DNA of 47,150 bases, from positions 1-47,150 of the forward strand of contig JAFDKH010000014.1 of the NCBI GenBank assembly GCA_019307065.1, written 5' to 3'. The position numbers and the translations under genes are program-made. The notes under the pieces are model-generated. The model was not told where the DNA came from. It saw only the letters and a program-made list of their open reading frames with translations, and did not search any database. Positions 1 to 9,262 of the stretch are shown piece after piece (position 1 is the stretch's first letter; the number at the start of each line of letters is the position of its first letter). The stretch is from Deltaproteobacteria bacterium. Its GTDB lineage: Bacteria > Myxococcota > B64-G9.

Positions 1-1
1 A

Positions 2-259
2 CGTTGGCGGGGATCTGGTTTCAGATCCGAACATTATAAACGGTCATGGTCCGACCTCACCCAATGGGAGACCAACTCGGAGGTGCTTTCTGTTATCGGG
101 AGCCGAGGCCAAGGGCTCCCGATCAATGATATTCTCGTCTTGACTTTGCGCTTTGAGAAACAAGAGATAGAAATCGATTCATCTTGGAAGAATTTCGAAG
201 AACTGCTGGGGCATGTCGAATACCACTTTCAGGAAAAAAAGCATCCGCTCGGGCAATAG
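2..259 (+). CDS. 3' end of an unknown protein (partial)
   Basis: An open frame enters from the left edge and runs 85 codons to a TAG at 257-259. The peptide has an ordered, mixed composition (IGSRGQGLPINDILVLTLRF in the middle, a Trp-containing acidic/basic stretch, and the end KKHPLGQ), so it looks like a real C-terminus. I recognise no domain. The 5' part lies outside the window. It is followed by about 340 bases without a gene, so it is probably not in an operon with ftsH. Confidence 0.5.
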   Translation, partial: RWRGSGFRSEHYKRSWSDLTQWETNSEVLSVIGSRGQGLPINDILVLTLRFEKQEIEIDSSWKNFEELLGHVEYHFQEKKHPLGQ

Positions 260-603
260 GCAAGACGAGTGGTCCTATGCTTTTTCACAAGTGTCAAGTG
301 CTGGTGTCTGACCCCTATTACTATTAGCTATTAGACGGCGAAGTGCGAGGCCTATATCGTCTGGCCCCCATGTAACCCTCAGGGCACGACCGTGGGAATA
401 GATGTCAAGCCACCCTCCTTCGCCACGCCGGTGAGGTTTTAGCCTGCATGACAGGTAATCCGCCTGTTCATCGCTTCAACTCACCAATGTTCAAGTTCCT
501 GCTCGCTTGACGAGCCCAGTGAGGAGCCTTATACTGTTGCGGTAATATGGATGGGACCTTCTAAGGCAGGTTCATCTCCAAAAGCGGTTGAAAAGGAAAG
601 AAA
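260..603. other. intergenic region upstream of ftsH
   Basis: No convincing gene is seen in these 344 bases. They hold the ftsH promoter (507-535) and, near 304-315, the string GTGTCTGACCCC, which resembles short sequences I recall seeing scattered near REP-type elements. I cannot test that here. Open frames on either strand are short and lack ribosome binding sites. Confidence 0.5.
507..535 (+). promoter_or_regulatory. sigma70-type promoter for ftsH
   Basis: TTGACG at 507-512 and TATACT at 530-535 are separated by exactly 17 bases. Each box matches the housekeeping consensus in five of six positions. A start near 542 would give a leader of about 60 bases before the ftsH start codon. Confidence 0.7.
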
Positions 604-2529
604 TTGAAGCAAAGCCACAAGACAATTCTCCTTTGGATCTTGCTGATCGTCATGTTCGTCAGCTTCTACCAGATATTCTCGAGCTCCCCGCAAGAAGGTA
701 AGATTATTTCGTATTCTGAGTTTTGGGAAGAGGTTGACAAAGACAACGTTCGTAACATCACCATCAAGGGCAACGATATCTTTGGCGAATTTGTCGAAGG
801 CACCAAGCGGGCCTTTCAAACCAGGGCATTGCTGACCGATGATTTAATCCTCGATTTGAAAAAACACAAGGTAGTCGTCAACATAGACAAAGAAGAAGAT
901 AATCCGTTTTGGCAATCAGCCTTGCTGAGCTGGCTGCCGATGATTTTCTTGTTTGTTATTTTTATTTTCTTCATGCGCCAGCTGCAAGCCGGGGGCGGCA
1001 AAGCCATGTCTTTCGGAAAATCGAAAGCACGCTTGCTGACCTCGCAGACCAACAAGGTGACTTTCAACGATGTGGCCGGAGTGGAAGAGGCCAAGGAAGA
1101 GTTGCAGGAAGTCATCGAGTTTCTCAAGAGCCCCAAGAAGTTCACCCGTCTGGGTGGGCGCATTCCCAAGGGCATCTTGCTGATGGGTCCGCCCGGGACC
1201 GGTAAAACATTACTGGCCAGGGCCGTGGCCGGCGAGGCCGGGGTACCTTTTTTCAGCATTTCCGGTTCGGATTTTGTCGAGATGTTCGTCGGAGTGGGCG
1301 CCTCGCGAGTACGCGACTTGTTCGAGCAGGGCAAGAAACATGCACCCTGCATTATCTTCGTCGATGAGCTCGACGCCGTCGGACGGCATCGCGGTGCCGG
1401 GCTGGGCGGCGGCCACGACGAGCGCGAACAGACGCTCAACCAGTTGCTGGTTGAGATGGACGGCTTCGAGTCAAACGAGGGCGTGATCTTGATGGCCGCC
1501 ACCAATCGGCCCGACGTACTCGACCCGGCCTTGTTACGGCCCGGTCGTTTTGACCGACGGGTTGTGGTGCCGCGCCCGGATCTGCGCGGACGCCTGGGTA
1601 TTCTCCAGGTGCATACGCGAAAAGTTCCTCTCGATTCTAAAATCAACTTGGAGACGATTGCCCGGGGAACACCCGGTTTCACAGGCGCCGATTTAGAAAA
1701 CCTGGTCAACGAAGCTGCCTTACTAGCGGCCAAGACCGACCAGGCGGCAGTCGGCCAGCGTGAATTCGAAAATGCCAAAGATAAAGTCCTGATGGGCAAA
1801 GAACGCAAGTCGATGATTATCAGCGACAAAGAGAAGCGTAACACGGCCTATCATGAAGCCGGACACGCCCTGGTGGCCAAGAAGCTGCCCAATACCGATC
1901 CGCTCCACAAGGTCAGCATCATTCCGCGCGGCCTGGCTCTTGGTATAACCATGCAGTTGCCCGAGGAAGACCGGCACACTACCTCCAAGAGTTACTCTGA
2001 AAATCAAATTTCTGTCCTGATGGGTGGCCGGGTTGCTGAAGAACTGGTGCTCAAAGAGCAGACCACCGGGGCCGGAAACGATATCGAGCGGGCCACTGAA
2101 TTGGCTCGTAAGATGGTGTGCGAGTGGGGGATGAGCGAAAAACTCGGTCCGCTGTCTTTCGGCAAAAAAGAAGAACAGATCTTCTTGGGCCGCGAAATTT
2201 CCCAGCATCGCGATTACAGCGAGGAGACTGCCCGGCTGATCGACTCAGAAGTGCGTCGGATTGTTGAAGAAGGCTACTCCGAGGCAAACCAAATAATCGA
2301 AGACAACCTCGAGGTCTTGCACCATATTGCCGAGGCCCTGCTGACCTATGAAACCATAGACGGCGAAGATGTCGAAAGGATTGTAGAAGGTAAGCAGATT
2401 GATCGACCCAAACCACTCGAGACCAAGCTGGTCAGCCCTGAAGAAGCCGATTTAACTGACGACGACAAGAAGACAAATGACGACAAGAAGGCCCCTCCCA
2501 AGCCCGAACCCGAACCGGGCGTTGCCTGA
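604..2529 (+). CDS. ftsH: ATP-dependent zinc metalloprotease FtsH
   Basis: This is the membrane-anchored AAA+ protease that extracts and degrades membrane and short-lived cytosolic proteins as a hexamer. Of its 641 residues, two membrane spans lie at about 7-25 and 108-124, with a short periplasmic domain between. Walker A GPPGTGKT is at 195-202, Walker B ends in D254-E255, and the second region of homology has the arginine fingers R312 and R315. The zinc site is HEAGH at 417-421 with D493 as third ligand. The C-terminus is a charged tail rich in Asp, Lys and Pro. The start is TTG, chosen because AAAGGAAAG lies just upstream and the first span needs this N-terminus. The gene is monocistronic behind its own promoter and converges on the next gene, with only 16 bases between the stops. 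Confidence 0.97.
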   Translation: MKQSHKTILLWILLIVMFVSFYQIFSSSPQEGKIISYSEFWEEVDKDNVRNITIKGNDIFGEFVEGTKRAFQTRALLTDDLILDLKKHKVVVNIDKEEDNPFWQSALLSWLPMIFLFVIFIFFMRQLQAGGGKAMSFGKSKARLLTSQTNKVTFNDVAGVEEAKEELQEVIEFLKSPKKFTRLGGRIPKGILLMGPPGTGKTLLARAVAGEAGVPFFSISGSDFVEMFVGVGASRVRDLFEQGKKHAPCIIFVDELDAVGRHRGAGLGGGHDEREQTLNQLLVEMDGFESNEGVILMAATNRPDVLDPALLRPGRFDRRVVVPRPDLRGRLGILQVHTRKVPLDSKINLETIARGTPGFTGADLENLVNEAALLAAKTDQAAVGQREFENAKDKVLMGKERKSMIISDKEKRNTAYHEAGHALVAKKLPNTDPLHKVSIIPRGLALGITMQLPEEDRHTTSKSYSENQISVLMGGRVAEELVLKEQTTGAGNDIERATELARKMVCEWGMSEKLGPLSFGKKEEQIFLGREISQHRDYSEETARLIDSEVRRIVEEGYSEANQIIEDNLEVLHHIAEALLTYETIDGEDVERIVEGKQIDRPKPLETKLVSPEEADLTDDDKKTNDDKKAPPKPEPEPGVA

Positions 2530-2545
2530 ACCTCGGTAGTACTTT

Positions 2546-3919
2546 CTAACCGACAGTTCTGAACATAAATGGATAGGTGACGATGACTTCGCCGCCGCCC
2601 TTGGGCTTTGGGAACCTGATTAGGCGCATTGCGCGCAGCACGCACTGTTCAACGTTGTTGTCATGCATGGTTGTTTGGAGTATGTCGGCCTCAAAGACTC
2701 GCCCGTCGGCGCCGATAGTAAAGTTGACTGTAATTTTCCCGTACAAATTTGGATCGCGGCCGAGTTCTTGCGAGTAACAGAATCTCAACCGGTTCCAATG
2801 GCGATTGATGTAGTCGCCGACAACATCCTTGGTTAGCCCGCCGACCACGGTCGTTGGCGGCTTTTTGGGACGTTCGACTTTTATGGCCCCGATACTCTGA
2901 ATGGGAACGGTGACACGGGTGAATTCGATATTGTTGCCAAAAGGTCCATGTGAATCGATGTCCAAACCGTTACCGCCGACTCCCGGTCCACCCGAACCGT
3001 CTCTCAATGATCCAATACCGCCGGTGTTACCCATGCCCGGCCTGTGAACACCCTCAAGCTCTTGATCCAGGTCAGCAACAGTGACACCACCTGAGATATG
3101 GCCACCATGGCCGCTCGTCCCGCCGCCGCGTTTTTTCAATAGATCCAGCAGGCTTCCTTGGGTTTTGCTGCGCCAGTCTTTTTCTGCGGGAGTGTTCTTG
3201 GGGACACTTCCGTTCTTATTCTTAGCTGATGCTTTCCATTTTGACAGTTTGCCGGTTTTCACGCTCTCGATTATTTTCTTTTCAATCTTTTCGAAAGTCG
3301 TTTTCTTGTCCGGCCGATGTAAAGGTGCTGCGATCGCATAGCGATGCGGGTTCTTTATGTAGTCTGAGAACTCGGATTTTACCTTGGGAGTCATCTGTAT
3401 GGCCGTCCACAAGCCGATTGCTGCGACTAAAAAAATCACAAACCATTTCATCAGGCCCAGATCGGTATTTGTAAAAGCTCTGGATTTAACCCCGCGAGCC
3501 GGTCCGGAGTATTGGATCACAAAAGCCAGCTGACCGATGCTTAGCCGACAACGTTCTCCGATTTGAATTGCATGACTGTAGACCGATCCTTTACTCGTCG
3601 GGATTTTCAAAGCGAGCGGCTGCCCGTCTTTGATGATTTCCAGATTCATTCCGTTTGTCAGGCTGACCACGTGACCGCGTATTCCCCCGGGGCTGACCAA
3701 TGGAAAAAGCTGTTGGCCCAGGGCGGAAGTAGAGATCCCGAGGGTGGCATCGGGATGGTCTCCAATCAAGAAAGACTCGTCGTCTTTTATTTGATAGGCA
3801 TCCAGGACTATCGGGCCCCACATGACTTTTACTTCCAGTGATTTATCCACGCCGTTCGGAACTTCCATGGTTTGAAGCTCACGCTCGAAAAAGTACTCTC
3901 CGCTGGACGTCTGATTCAT
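2546..3919 (-). CDS. FHA-like / AgmX-PglI-type C-terminal domain envelope protein
   Basis: Domains in order: a cytoplasmic FHA-like beta-sandwich (about 30-135, with an IGDHPDATLGI-type strand), one membrane span at 157-176, a long linker with Lys-rich and Gly-rich parts, and a C-terminal TonB-like domain at about 365-457. That domain is the type named after myxobacterial AgmX/PglI (motifs RLRFCYSQEL and IRFPKPKGGG, ending TYPFMF). Two cysteines in it are shared with the paralogue at 28020-29417. Such proteins link the inner membrane to outer-membrane partners in TonB/Glt-like machines. I start at the ATG ending at 3919 because GGGAGGT sits seven bases upstream; the longer frame would add 25 residues without a ribosome site. 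No ExbB/ExbD gene is adjacent. Confidence 0.82.
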   Translation of the reverse strand: MNQTSSGEYFFERELQTMEVPNGVDKSLEVKVMWGPIVLDAYQIKDDESFLIGDHPDATLGISTSALGQQLFPLVSPGGIRGHVVSLTNGMNLEIIKDGQPLALKIPTSKGSVYSHAIQIGERCRLSIGQLAFVIQYSGPARGVKSRAFTNTDLGLMKWFVIFLVAAIGLWTAIQMTPKVKSEFSDYIKNPHRYAIAAPLHRPDKKTTFEKIEKKIIESVKTGKLSKWKASAKNKNGSVPKNTPAEKDWRSKTQGSLLDLLKKRGGGTSGHGGHISGGVTVADLDQELEGVHRPGMGNTGGIGSLRDGSGGPGVGGNGLDIDSHGPFGNNIEFTRVTVPIQSIGAIKVERPKKPPTTVVGGLTKDVVGDYINRHWNRLRFCYSQELGRDPNLYGKITVNFTIGADGRVFEADILQTTMHDNNVEQCVLRAMRLIRFPKPKGGGEVIVTYPFMFRTVG

Positions 3920-4013
3920 TTCAGTACCTCCCAGGCCATATGACCGCACTTTCGCTCTACTGTTCAGACACCACAAACAAGCAGGGGTTCCCAATTGGGG
4001 GCAAGGTTTGTAC

Positions 4014-4042
4014 TTGATCCGCGAAAACTGCTAGTCTAAGAT
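4014..4042 (+). promoter_or_regulatory. candidate promoter for greA
   Basis: TTGATC at 4014-4019 and TAAGAT at 4037-4042 are 17 bases apart. This places transcription start at about 4049, immediately before the hairpin at 4051. No other forward promoter of similar quality is seen between the divergent gene and greA. Confidence 0.5.
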
Positions 4043-4050
4043 GCCGAAAA

Positions 4051-4082
4051 GGGCGCCGTGGATACCGCGGCGCCCGGTTTTT
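4051..4082 (+). terminator. terminator-like hairpin in the greA leader
   Basis: Arms 4051-4061 and 4065-4075 pair over 11 positions (one G-T pair) around an ATA loop, followed by GG and five T residues at 4078-4082. It lies between the greA promoter and its start codon, and no forward gene ends upstream of it. It therefore looks like an attenuator that yields a very short RNA, rather than an ordinary gene-end terminator. Confidence 0.65.
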
Positions 4083-4105
4083 GATATTAACAGGAGAAGT
4101 TAGCT

Positions 4106-4582
4106 ATGGTCGAGAAGGCGCCCATGACCCCCGAGGGCTATCGTAACCTCCAAGATGATCTCAAACGATGCAAGGCAGTAGAACGCCCCAAGATAATCAA
4201 GGCCATCGAAGTAGCTTTAGATCACGGAGATCTTTCCGAAAACGCAGAATATGACGCCGCCAAAGAGAGCCAGCAGCAACTCGATCAACGAATCAAGGAA
4301 ATCGAGGACAAATTGTCGCGGGCCCAGGTTATCAGCCCAAAAGACGTCAAGGGTGACCGTGTTGTTTTTGGGGCTAGAGTAGTTTTGATCGACCTTGAGA
4401 ATGATAAAACAGTATCCTATCAGATAGTCGGTGAAACCGAGGCAGATCGAGCCAGGAAGAGGATTTCAATCAAATCACCTATGGCGCGCGGTATGATTGG
4501 GAAAACTGTCGGTGATATGTTTTATGTTCAGACACCGGCCGGTGAACGCGAATACGTAATTGAAGAAATCTTGTTCGAATGA
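4106..4582 (+). CDS. greA: transcription elongation factor GreA
   Basis: GreA enters the secondary channel of RNA polymerase and triggers cleavage of backtracked transcripts. The 158 residues show the N-terminal coiled coil (about 8-75), with the acidic tip GDLSENAEYDAAKE carrying D42 and E45, which match the catalytic Asp and Glu of the family. The C-terminal FKBP-like domain follows (about 83-158). The length is normal. AGGAGAA lies eight bases before the ATG. It heads a tight forward gene run and is preceded by a hairpin with a T tract, suggesting premature termination control. The stop is three bases before the next open frame. Confidence 0.96.
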   Translation: MVEKAPMTPEGYRNLQDDLKRCKAVERPKIIKAIEVALDHGDLSENAEYDAAKESQQQLDQRIKEIEDKLSRAQVISPKDVKGDRVVFGARVVLIDLENDKTVSYQIVGETEADRARKRISIKSPMARGMIGKTVGDMFYVQTPAGEREYVIEEILFE

Positions 4583-4585
4583 CCA

Positions 4586-5860
4586 ATGGAGCCAATGTCA
4601 GCTATTAAGAAAAATAAAAGATTTGTTACAGTCGGTTTGCTGACCGTTTTTTTCTTGGTGTTGTTGACTGGTGCCGGTTGCTCGCCGGTTAACGATCTAC
4701 TGATCCAGGGCGACACTCTGGCAAAAGAAAAGAAATATTCAGAAGCATTGGCTGTGTATGCCGAAGCTGACTCGCACGAGTCCGATAGTGTCTTGGGGCT
4801 CTGTCGCGCCGGCAACCTGCAGTTGCAGCAAAAACGTCCCGGTCCGGCTTTGCAAGCCTTCGAGCAAGCCCTGGAGAAACTGCCAGATTCACCCGAGGCC
4901 TACCTCGGGGTTGCCAAGGTCTATCTATTCAAAGGCATCGATGCCACTGCCGTTCAGGCCCTCGAACGGGTGATGAAACTCGACCCGCAGAACCCCGAGC
5001 CCTACTACATCAAGGGGATGATTCTAAAAAGAAAGGGCAACACAGAGCAAGCCGTGGTCATGTTTGAAAATGCGATTCGTCGCAAGCCCAACCATGTTGA
5101 AGCTCACATGAAGCGCGGCGATATCTTTTTCTCTCAAGGTGATTTGAAAAAGGCCATCAAGGCCTACAGCCTGGCGGTAAATTCAGATCCGAATAACTCA
5201 AGGGCCCTGGTACAGGTTGGCCGGACTTATTTACTGGCCAAGCAATACAAGCGCGCGTTCAAGACATTGCAGAAAGCCGCACGGGTGGGTCGCAAGAACG
5301 CCTGGGCGCATTTCTACCTGGGCGAAGCCCAGTTTCACCTGAGGCGTGTCGAAAAGGCGATAATATCGTTTCAAAAAGCCCTTAGACTCGATCGCAGCCT
5401 CGGGACGGCCCATGTTCGACTGGGTCAGATCTACGAGGGCAATCTACTGGCCGATCGAGCCTATGATGCTTACCGGCGGGCGATTAGCGCCGACAAGAAT
5501 TGCTTCGAGGGATATTTGAACCTGGCCCGCATGCAACTCGATAGAAAACAGAAAAAGCAAGCCAGCCGCACGTTGCAAAAAGCTCTTGATGTGAATCCGA
5601 AGTGCTTGCCTTGCCGCGTTCTTTTGGGCCGACTTTACATCGAGCGTCGTCGCTACAAGGGCGCTATAGAAGTGCTCGAAAAAGTGGTTCAGACAGATTA
5701 TCAAAACAACGAAGCTCACTTTTTCTTGGGGCAGGCCTATCTGCATCTGGGTATGATTGCCAAAGCCACCGCCGAATACAATGCCCTGGCAATGGCCAAC
5801 GACGAAGAACGCGCCAACGCTCTGCTCGAGATGATCAACAAAAAGAGCCGCCGTCGCTGA
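4586..5860 (+). CDS. TPR-repeat lipoprotein
   Basis: A signal peptide (about 8-31) ends in TGAGC, a somewhat weak lipobox with the lipidated Cys at 32. The mature protein is almost entirely tetratricopeptide repeats, roughly ten 34-residue units with the usual small/aromatic pattern (for example AEAHMKRGDIFFSQGDLKKA). It is probably a periplasm-facing outer-membrane scaffold; no enzymatic motif is present. Two starts are possible: ATG 4586, or ATG 4595, which has GGAG just before it. The gene is close behind greA and two bases before recG, so the three are likely co-transcribed. The partner is unknown. Confidence 0.85.
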   Translation: MEPMSAIKKNKRFVTVGLLTVFFLVLLTGAGCSPVNDLLIQGDTLAKEKKYSEALAVYAEADSHESDSVLGLCRAGNLQLQQKRPGPALQAFEQALEKLPDSPEAYLGVAKVYLFKGIDATAVQALERVMKLDPQNPEPYYIKGMILKRKGNTEQAVVMFENAIRRKPNHVEAHMKRGDIFFSQGDLKKAIKAYSLAVNSDPNNSRALVQVGRTYLLAKQYKRAFKTLQKAARVGRKNAWAHFYLGEAQFHLRRVEKAIISFQKALRLDRSLGTAHVRLGQIYEGNLLADRAYDAYRRAISADKNCFEGYLNLARMQLDRKQKKQASRTLQKALDVNPKCLPCRVLLGRLYIERRRYKGAIEVLEKVVQTDYQNNEAHFFLGQAYLHLGMIAKATAEYNALAMANDEERANALLEMINKKSRRR

Positions 5861-5861
5861 T

Positions 5862-8000
5862 ATGGTTGCATCCTCAAAGGCCGCCGACGACTTGCAAACT
5901 CCGATCCAGTACATCAAGGGAGTCGGTCCGCGGCGGGCTGCCCGCTTTGCAGCTCGCGACGTAAATACGGTTTCAGATGCTTTGTTCATGCTTCCGCGGG
6001 CCTACGAGGATCGTCGTCAGGTTCGGACCATTATCACCCTGGTACCCGGTGAACGGGCCACTTTCACAGCCGAAGTTCTCGATTTCGGCATTCGTCGGAT
6101 TGGTAAAAAACGTCGAATGTTCGAGCTTATATTGGGTGACGAGACCGGTCAGATAACTTGTCGCTGGTTCAATTTCAACCCGGCCACTTTTTCGAAAAGA
6201 TTCAGTCGTGGTCAAGAGGTGAAAGTAGCCGGGCGCGTCGAGCTCTACCGAAATGTGCGCGGCCTGGTTCACCCGGATATCGAAAAAATCGGAATGCGCT
6301 CAGACGATGACGGCGACGACTTCGCCAACATAATTCCAATTTATCCCGAGATCGAAGGGGTCTATCCCAAAATCGTCAGACAGGTCATGCGCCGGGTGGT
6401 ATCGCGCTTTGCTCCGAAATTGACCGAATGCCTGCCGGAGGAGATTCGCCGCCGGCACGAACTGCCGCCTTTGGTCAGCGCTTTGCAAGCTGTCCATTTT
6501 CCTGCGGCGGATGCCGACGTTGATCAACTCAACCAGGGACGCTCAGCAGCCCACAAGCGGGTTGTTTTCGAGGAATTCCTCTTGTTGCAGTTGGGGCTGG
6601 CTTTGCGGCGCGGACAGTGGAAGTCGGAACCCGGCCGGGCTTTATCGCCTCAGGGAGATCTGGTTGCTTTTGCTGCGAGACTATTCGGGTTCGAGTTGAC
6701 CAACGGGCAAAAGAAGGTCCTGACCGAGATTGTGTCGGACATGGCTTCAGAAAAACCAATGAATCGTCTATTGCAGGGAGATGTGGGTTCGGGCAAAACC
6801 GCCTTGGGAATCCTGGCTGCTTATGTGGCCGCCGAATCGAACACCCAAACGGCTTTCATGGCGCCGACTGAGATCCTGGCGGAACAACATTATCGCCAAA
6901 TAAAAAAGCTGCTGCTGTCTGACCAGGACAAACGGGCGTCTTTAAAGGCCGGTTTTTTGACATCGTCGATCAAGGGCGCCGACCGCCGCGGCGAACTCGA
7001 ACGCATCGCTACGGGCCGGGTTCAACTGGTAGTCGGCACGCATGCCTTGATCGAAGAAAAAGTGAAATTCAACCAGCTCGGCTTGTGTGTAATCGACGAA
7101 CAGCACCGTTTTGGTGTTTTACAGCGAGCCAAGCTGCGCGCCAAAGGGCTTACCCCGGATGTCTTGGTGATGACGGCTACACCGATTCCGCGAACCCTGT
7201 CGATGACCATCTATGGCGACCTGGATGTTTCAATCCTCGACGAACTACCGCCCGGTCGGTCACCGGTCAAGACATATGTCTTATCCGGTTCTCAAGTCAG
7301 CCAGGCCTACCGTTTTGTAAGGCAAGCGGTAGCCCGTGGCGGCCAGGCCTATCTGGTTTATCCATTGGTCGAGGAATCGGAAAAGATTGCTTTACGCGAC
7401 GCGACTCAAATGTTCAAGAGCCTGAGCGAAGGCGCTCTGGCCGGCTTACGCCTCGGTTTGCTGCATGGCCGTTTGAGCGCGGCCGAAAAGGACGAAGTCA
7501 TGTCACGCTTTGTGGCCGGCCAGCTGGATGTCTTAGTAGCTACGACGGTGATCGAAGTAGGCGTGGATGTTTCCAATGCAACCGTGATGGTTGTCGAGCA
7601 CTCCGAACGTTTCGGGCTCAGTCAACTGCACCAATTGCGCGGACGAGTCGGTAGAAGCAGCAAGCCGGGAACCTGTTTCTTGGTAGCTTACAGCCTGGCT
7701 TCCGAAGACGCGCGTACCAGAATGAAGGTAATGGAACGGACTACCGATGGGTTCGTGATTGCCGAAGAAGACCTGGCAATCCGCGGCCCGGGGGAGTTTA
7801 TCGGGACCCGTCAGTCCGGGCTGCCGGCCTTTATTTTTGGCAATCTGTCTCGCGATGCCGACTTGTTGACTGTTGCCCGTAAGGAAGCTTTTGCCCTGGT
7901 CGACAAAGATCCTGATTTGTCCAGGCCGGAACATCGCTTACTAAAAGAAGCTCTTATGCTAAGGTGGGGTAACCGATTAGCTCTGGCTCAAGTGGGATAA
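5862..8000 (+). CDS. recG: ATP-dependent DNA helicase RecG
   Basis: RecG remodels stalled replication forks and branch-migrates Holliday junctions. The protein has 712 residues, normal for the family. The N-terminal wedge/OB-fold region (about 12-150) includes IKGVGPRRA. Walker A is GDVGSGKT at 306-313 and the DEQH box is at 412-415, followed by TATPIPRT. The second helicase domain carries HGRLSAAEKDEVM, TTVIEVGVDV and QLRGRVGR. The ATG follows one base after the stop of the TPR gene, so translation is probably coupled. All helicase motifs appear intact. Confidence 0.97.
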   Translation: MVASSKAADDLQTPIQYIKGVGPRRAARFAARDVNTVSDALFMLPRAYEDRRQVRTIITLVPGERATFTAEVLDFGIRRIGKKRRMFELILGDETGQITCRWFNFNPATFSKRFSRGQEVKVAGRVELYRNVRGLVHPDIEKIGMRSDDDGDDFANIIPIYPEIEGVYPKIVRQVMRRVVSRFAPKLTECLPEEIRRRHELPPLVSALQAVHFPAADADVDQLNQGRSAAHKRVVFEEFLLLQLGLALRRGQWKSEPGRALSPQGDLVAFAARLFGFELTNGQKKVLTEIVSDMASEKPMNRLLQGDVGSGKTALGILAAYVAAESNTQTAFMAPTEILAEQHYRQIKKLLLSDQDKRASLKAGFLTSSIKGADRRGELERIATGRVQLVVGTHALIEEKVKFNQLGLCVIDEQHRFGVLQRAKLRAKGLTPDVLVMTATPIPRTLSMTIYGDLDVSILDELPPGRSPVKTYVLSGSQVSQAYRFVRQAVARGGQAYLVYPLVEESEKIALRDATQMFKSLSEGALAGLRLGLLHGRLSAAEKDEVMSRFVAGQLDVLVATTVIEVGVDVSNATVMVVEHSERFGLSQLHQLRGRVGRSSKPGTCFLVAYSLASEDARTRMKVMERTTDGFVIAEEDLAIRGPGEFIGTRQSGLPAFIFGNLSRDADLLTVARKEAFALVDKDPDLSRPEHRLLKEALMLRWGNRLALAQVG

Positions 8001-8020
8001 AGAAAACAGGAGGCCCCTGA

Positions 8021-8356
8021 ATGAAATGCGAACACTGTGGAGCCGAACAAGCCAGCGGACGAGTTTGTGAAACATGCGGGCGGATGCTGACCAGGATTAT
8101 GGTGCCCGAAGGTCCCGGCGCCGGTGAACGCCGTCAAAAATTCAGGCCGGATGTCTTGAAATGTACAGCCTGTGGCAGTAAGCAAAGCAGCGGTCACTTT
8201 TGCGACAAATGCGGTCTGGAGCTTGATTTCTACAGGGTCGAAGATGATGAGCTTGTTATCGGAGGCCGTTGTCGTCAATGCGGTAAGTGGTCAAAGGATC
8301 GTATTTGCCCCAATTGCGGTATCATGATCGCTAATTACGTTTCCGGCGAAGAATGA
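8021..8356 (+). CDS. small protein with three double-Cys zinc ribbons
   Basis: The 111 residues contain three repeats of paired CxxC knuckles: CEHC/CETC, CTAC/CDKC and CRQC/CPNC. They are spaced like rubredoxin-type zinc ribbons, each pair separated by about ten residues with a QxSG-type turn in the first two. There is no catalytic motif or membrane span. AGGAGG lies shortly before the ATG. Its stop overlaps the start of lipA by four bases (ATGA), so the two are translationally coupled. Function is unknown; nucleic-acid or protein binding is the usual role of such ribbons. Confidence 0.8.
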   Translation: MKCEHCGAEQASGRVCETCGRMLTRIMVPEGPGAGERRQKFRPDVLKCTACGSKQSSGHFCDKCGLELDFYRVEDDELVIGGRCRQCGKWSKDRICPNCGIMIANYVSGEE

Positions 8357-9216
8357 AGACGGCCTGCGTGCGCATGCCCGGTCGGCTTTCCGATCGGCAC
8401 CAGGTAAAAGTCCGCTTGCGGAAAGCCGGTTTGCACACTGTTTGCGAAGAAGCCAAGTGTCCCAACATTGCCGAGTGTTTCAAAGCCGATACGGCGACCT
8501 TTCTGATTTTGGGTAAGGTTTGCACGCGCAACTGTAGTTTTTGTGCGATTACCAAAAACAGACATCCAGCTCCTGATGACCCTGACGAACCCCGCCGCCT
8601 GGCCGAGGCAGTCAGAGACTTGGGGATTACTCATGCAGTCATTACTTCGGTTACTCGTGATGATTTGCCGGATGGCGGGGCGGCCGCCTTCGCGGCCTGC
8701 ATCAGGAGTATAAATCAAGTATGCCCCCAGGTGCGGGTCGAAGTTTTAGTGCCTGACTTTCTAGGCAGTCAAAAATCTTTAGATCAAGTTTTGCAGGCCG
8801 GTCCCCAAGTGTTCAATCATAACATCGAAACTATCGAACGCCTCTATCCCGTTGTACGGCCCGGGGCAGCCTATGCGCGATCATTGGGGCTGCTGGCGGC
8901 GGCTGCCCGGCGGGCCGGGCCGCTGGTTAAATCGGGATTAATGGTTGGGCTTGGCGAATCGTATGAAGAAGTAATCCAGGTCTTAGCAGACTTGAAGCGA
9001 GCCGGCTGTCAGGTAGTCACGATTGGGCAATACCTGCGGCCTACAAAAAACAATTGCGAAGTTATCCGTCAAGTGAGTCAAGAGGAATTCAACTGTTTTA
9101 TTAAGGCCGGAGATGAACTCGGGCTGACAGTTATTGCCGGCCCGCTGGTTCGGTCATCTTACCAGGCCGGCCGGGTGTATAGCCAGTTGATGCAAGACCT
9201 AGACATGCTTGAATAA
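8353..9216 (+). CDS. lipA: lipoyl synthase
   Basis: A radical-SAM enzyme that inserts two sulfurs into the octanoyl group of lipoyl-carrier proteins. The auxiliary cluster ligands are C31, C36 and C42 (CX4CX5C), and the radical-SAM cluster ligands are C57, C61 and C64 (CTRNCSFC). The C-terminal RSSY motif of the family is present (VRSSYQAG). The length of 287 residues is typical. It overlaps the zinc-ribbon gene upstream. No lipB is seen in the window. Confidence 0.95.
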   Translation: MKTACVRMPGRLSDRHQVKVRLRKAGLHTVCEEAKCPNIAECFKADTATFLILGKVCTRNCSFCAITKNRHPAPDDPDEPRRLAEAVRDLGITHAVITSVTRDDLPDGGAAAFAACIRSINQVCPQVRVEVLVPDFLGSQKSLDQVLQAGPQVFNHNIETIERLYPVVRPGAAYARSLGLLAAAARRAGPLVKSGLMVGLGESYEEVIQVLADLKRAGCQVVTIGQYLRPTKNNCEVIRQVSQEEFNCFIKAGDELGLTVIAGPLVRSSYQAGRVYSQLMQDLDMLE

Positions 9217-9262
9217 AGGTGGTATGCAGGCGGCTGGACATACTCGAAAAGGAGACGATTGA

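Noticed and set aside
300..320. GTGTCTGACCCC as a defined mobile-element end
   Set aside because: Only one short copy was noticed in the window, without an inverted partner or transposase nearby; recall alone does not support a call.
816..1844. Long minus-strand open frame opposite ftsH (342 codons)
   Set aside because: It lies wholly inside the well-supported ftsH gene, is rich in Ser/Arg/Pro as expected from the reverse complement of a coding strand, and lacks a ribosome site or recognisable motif.
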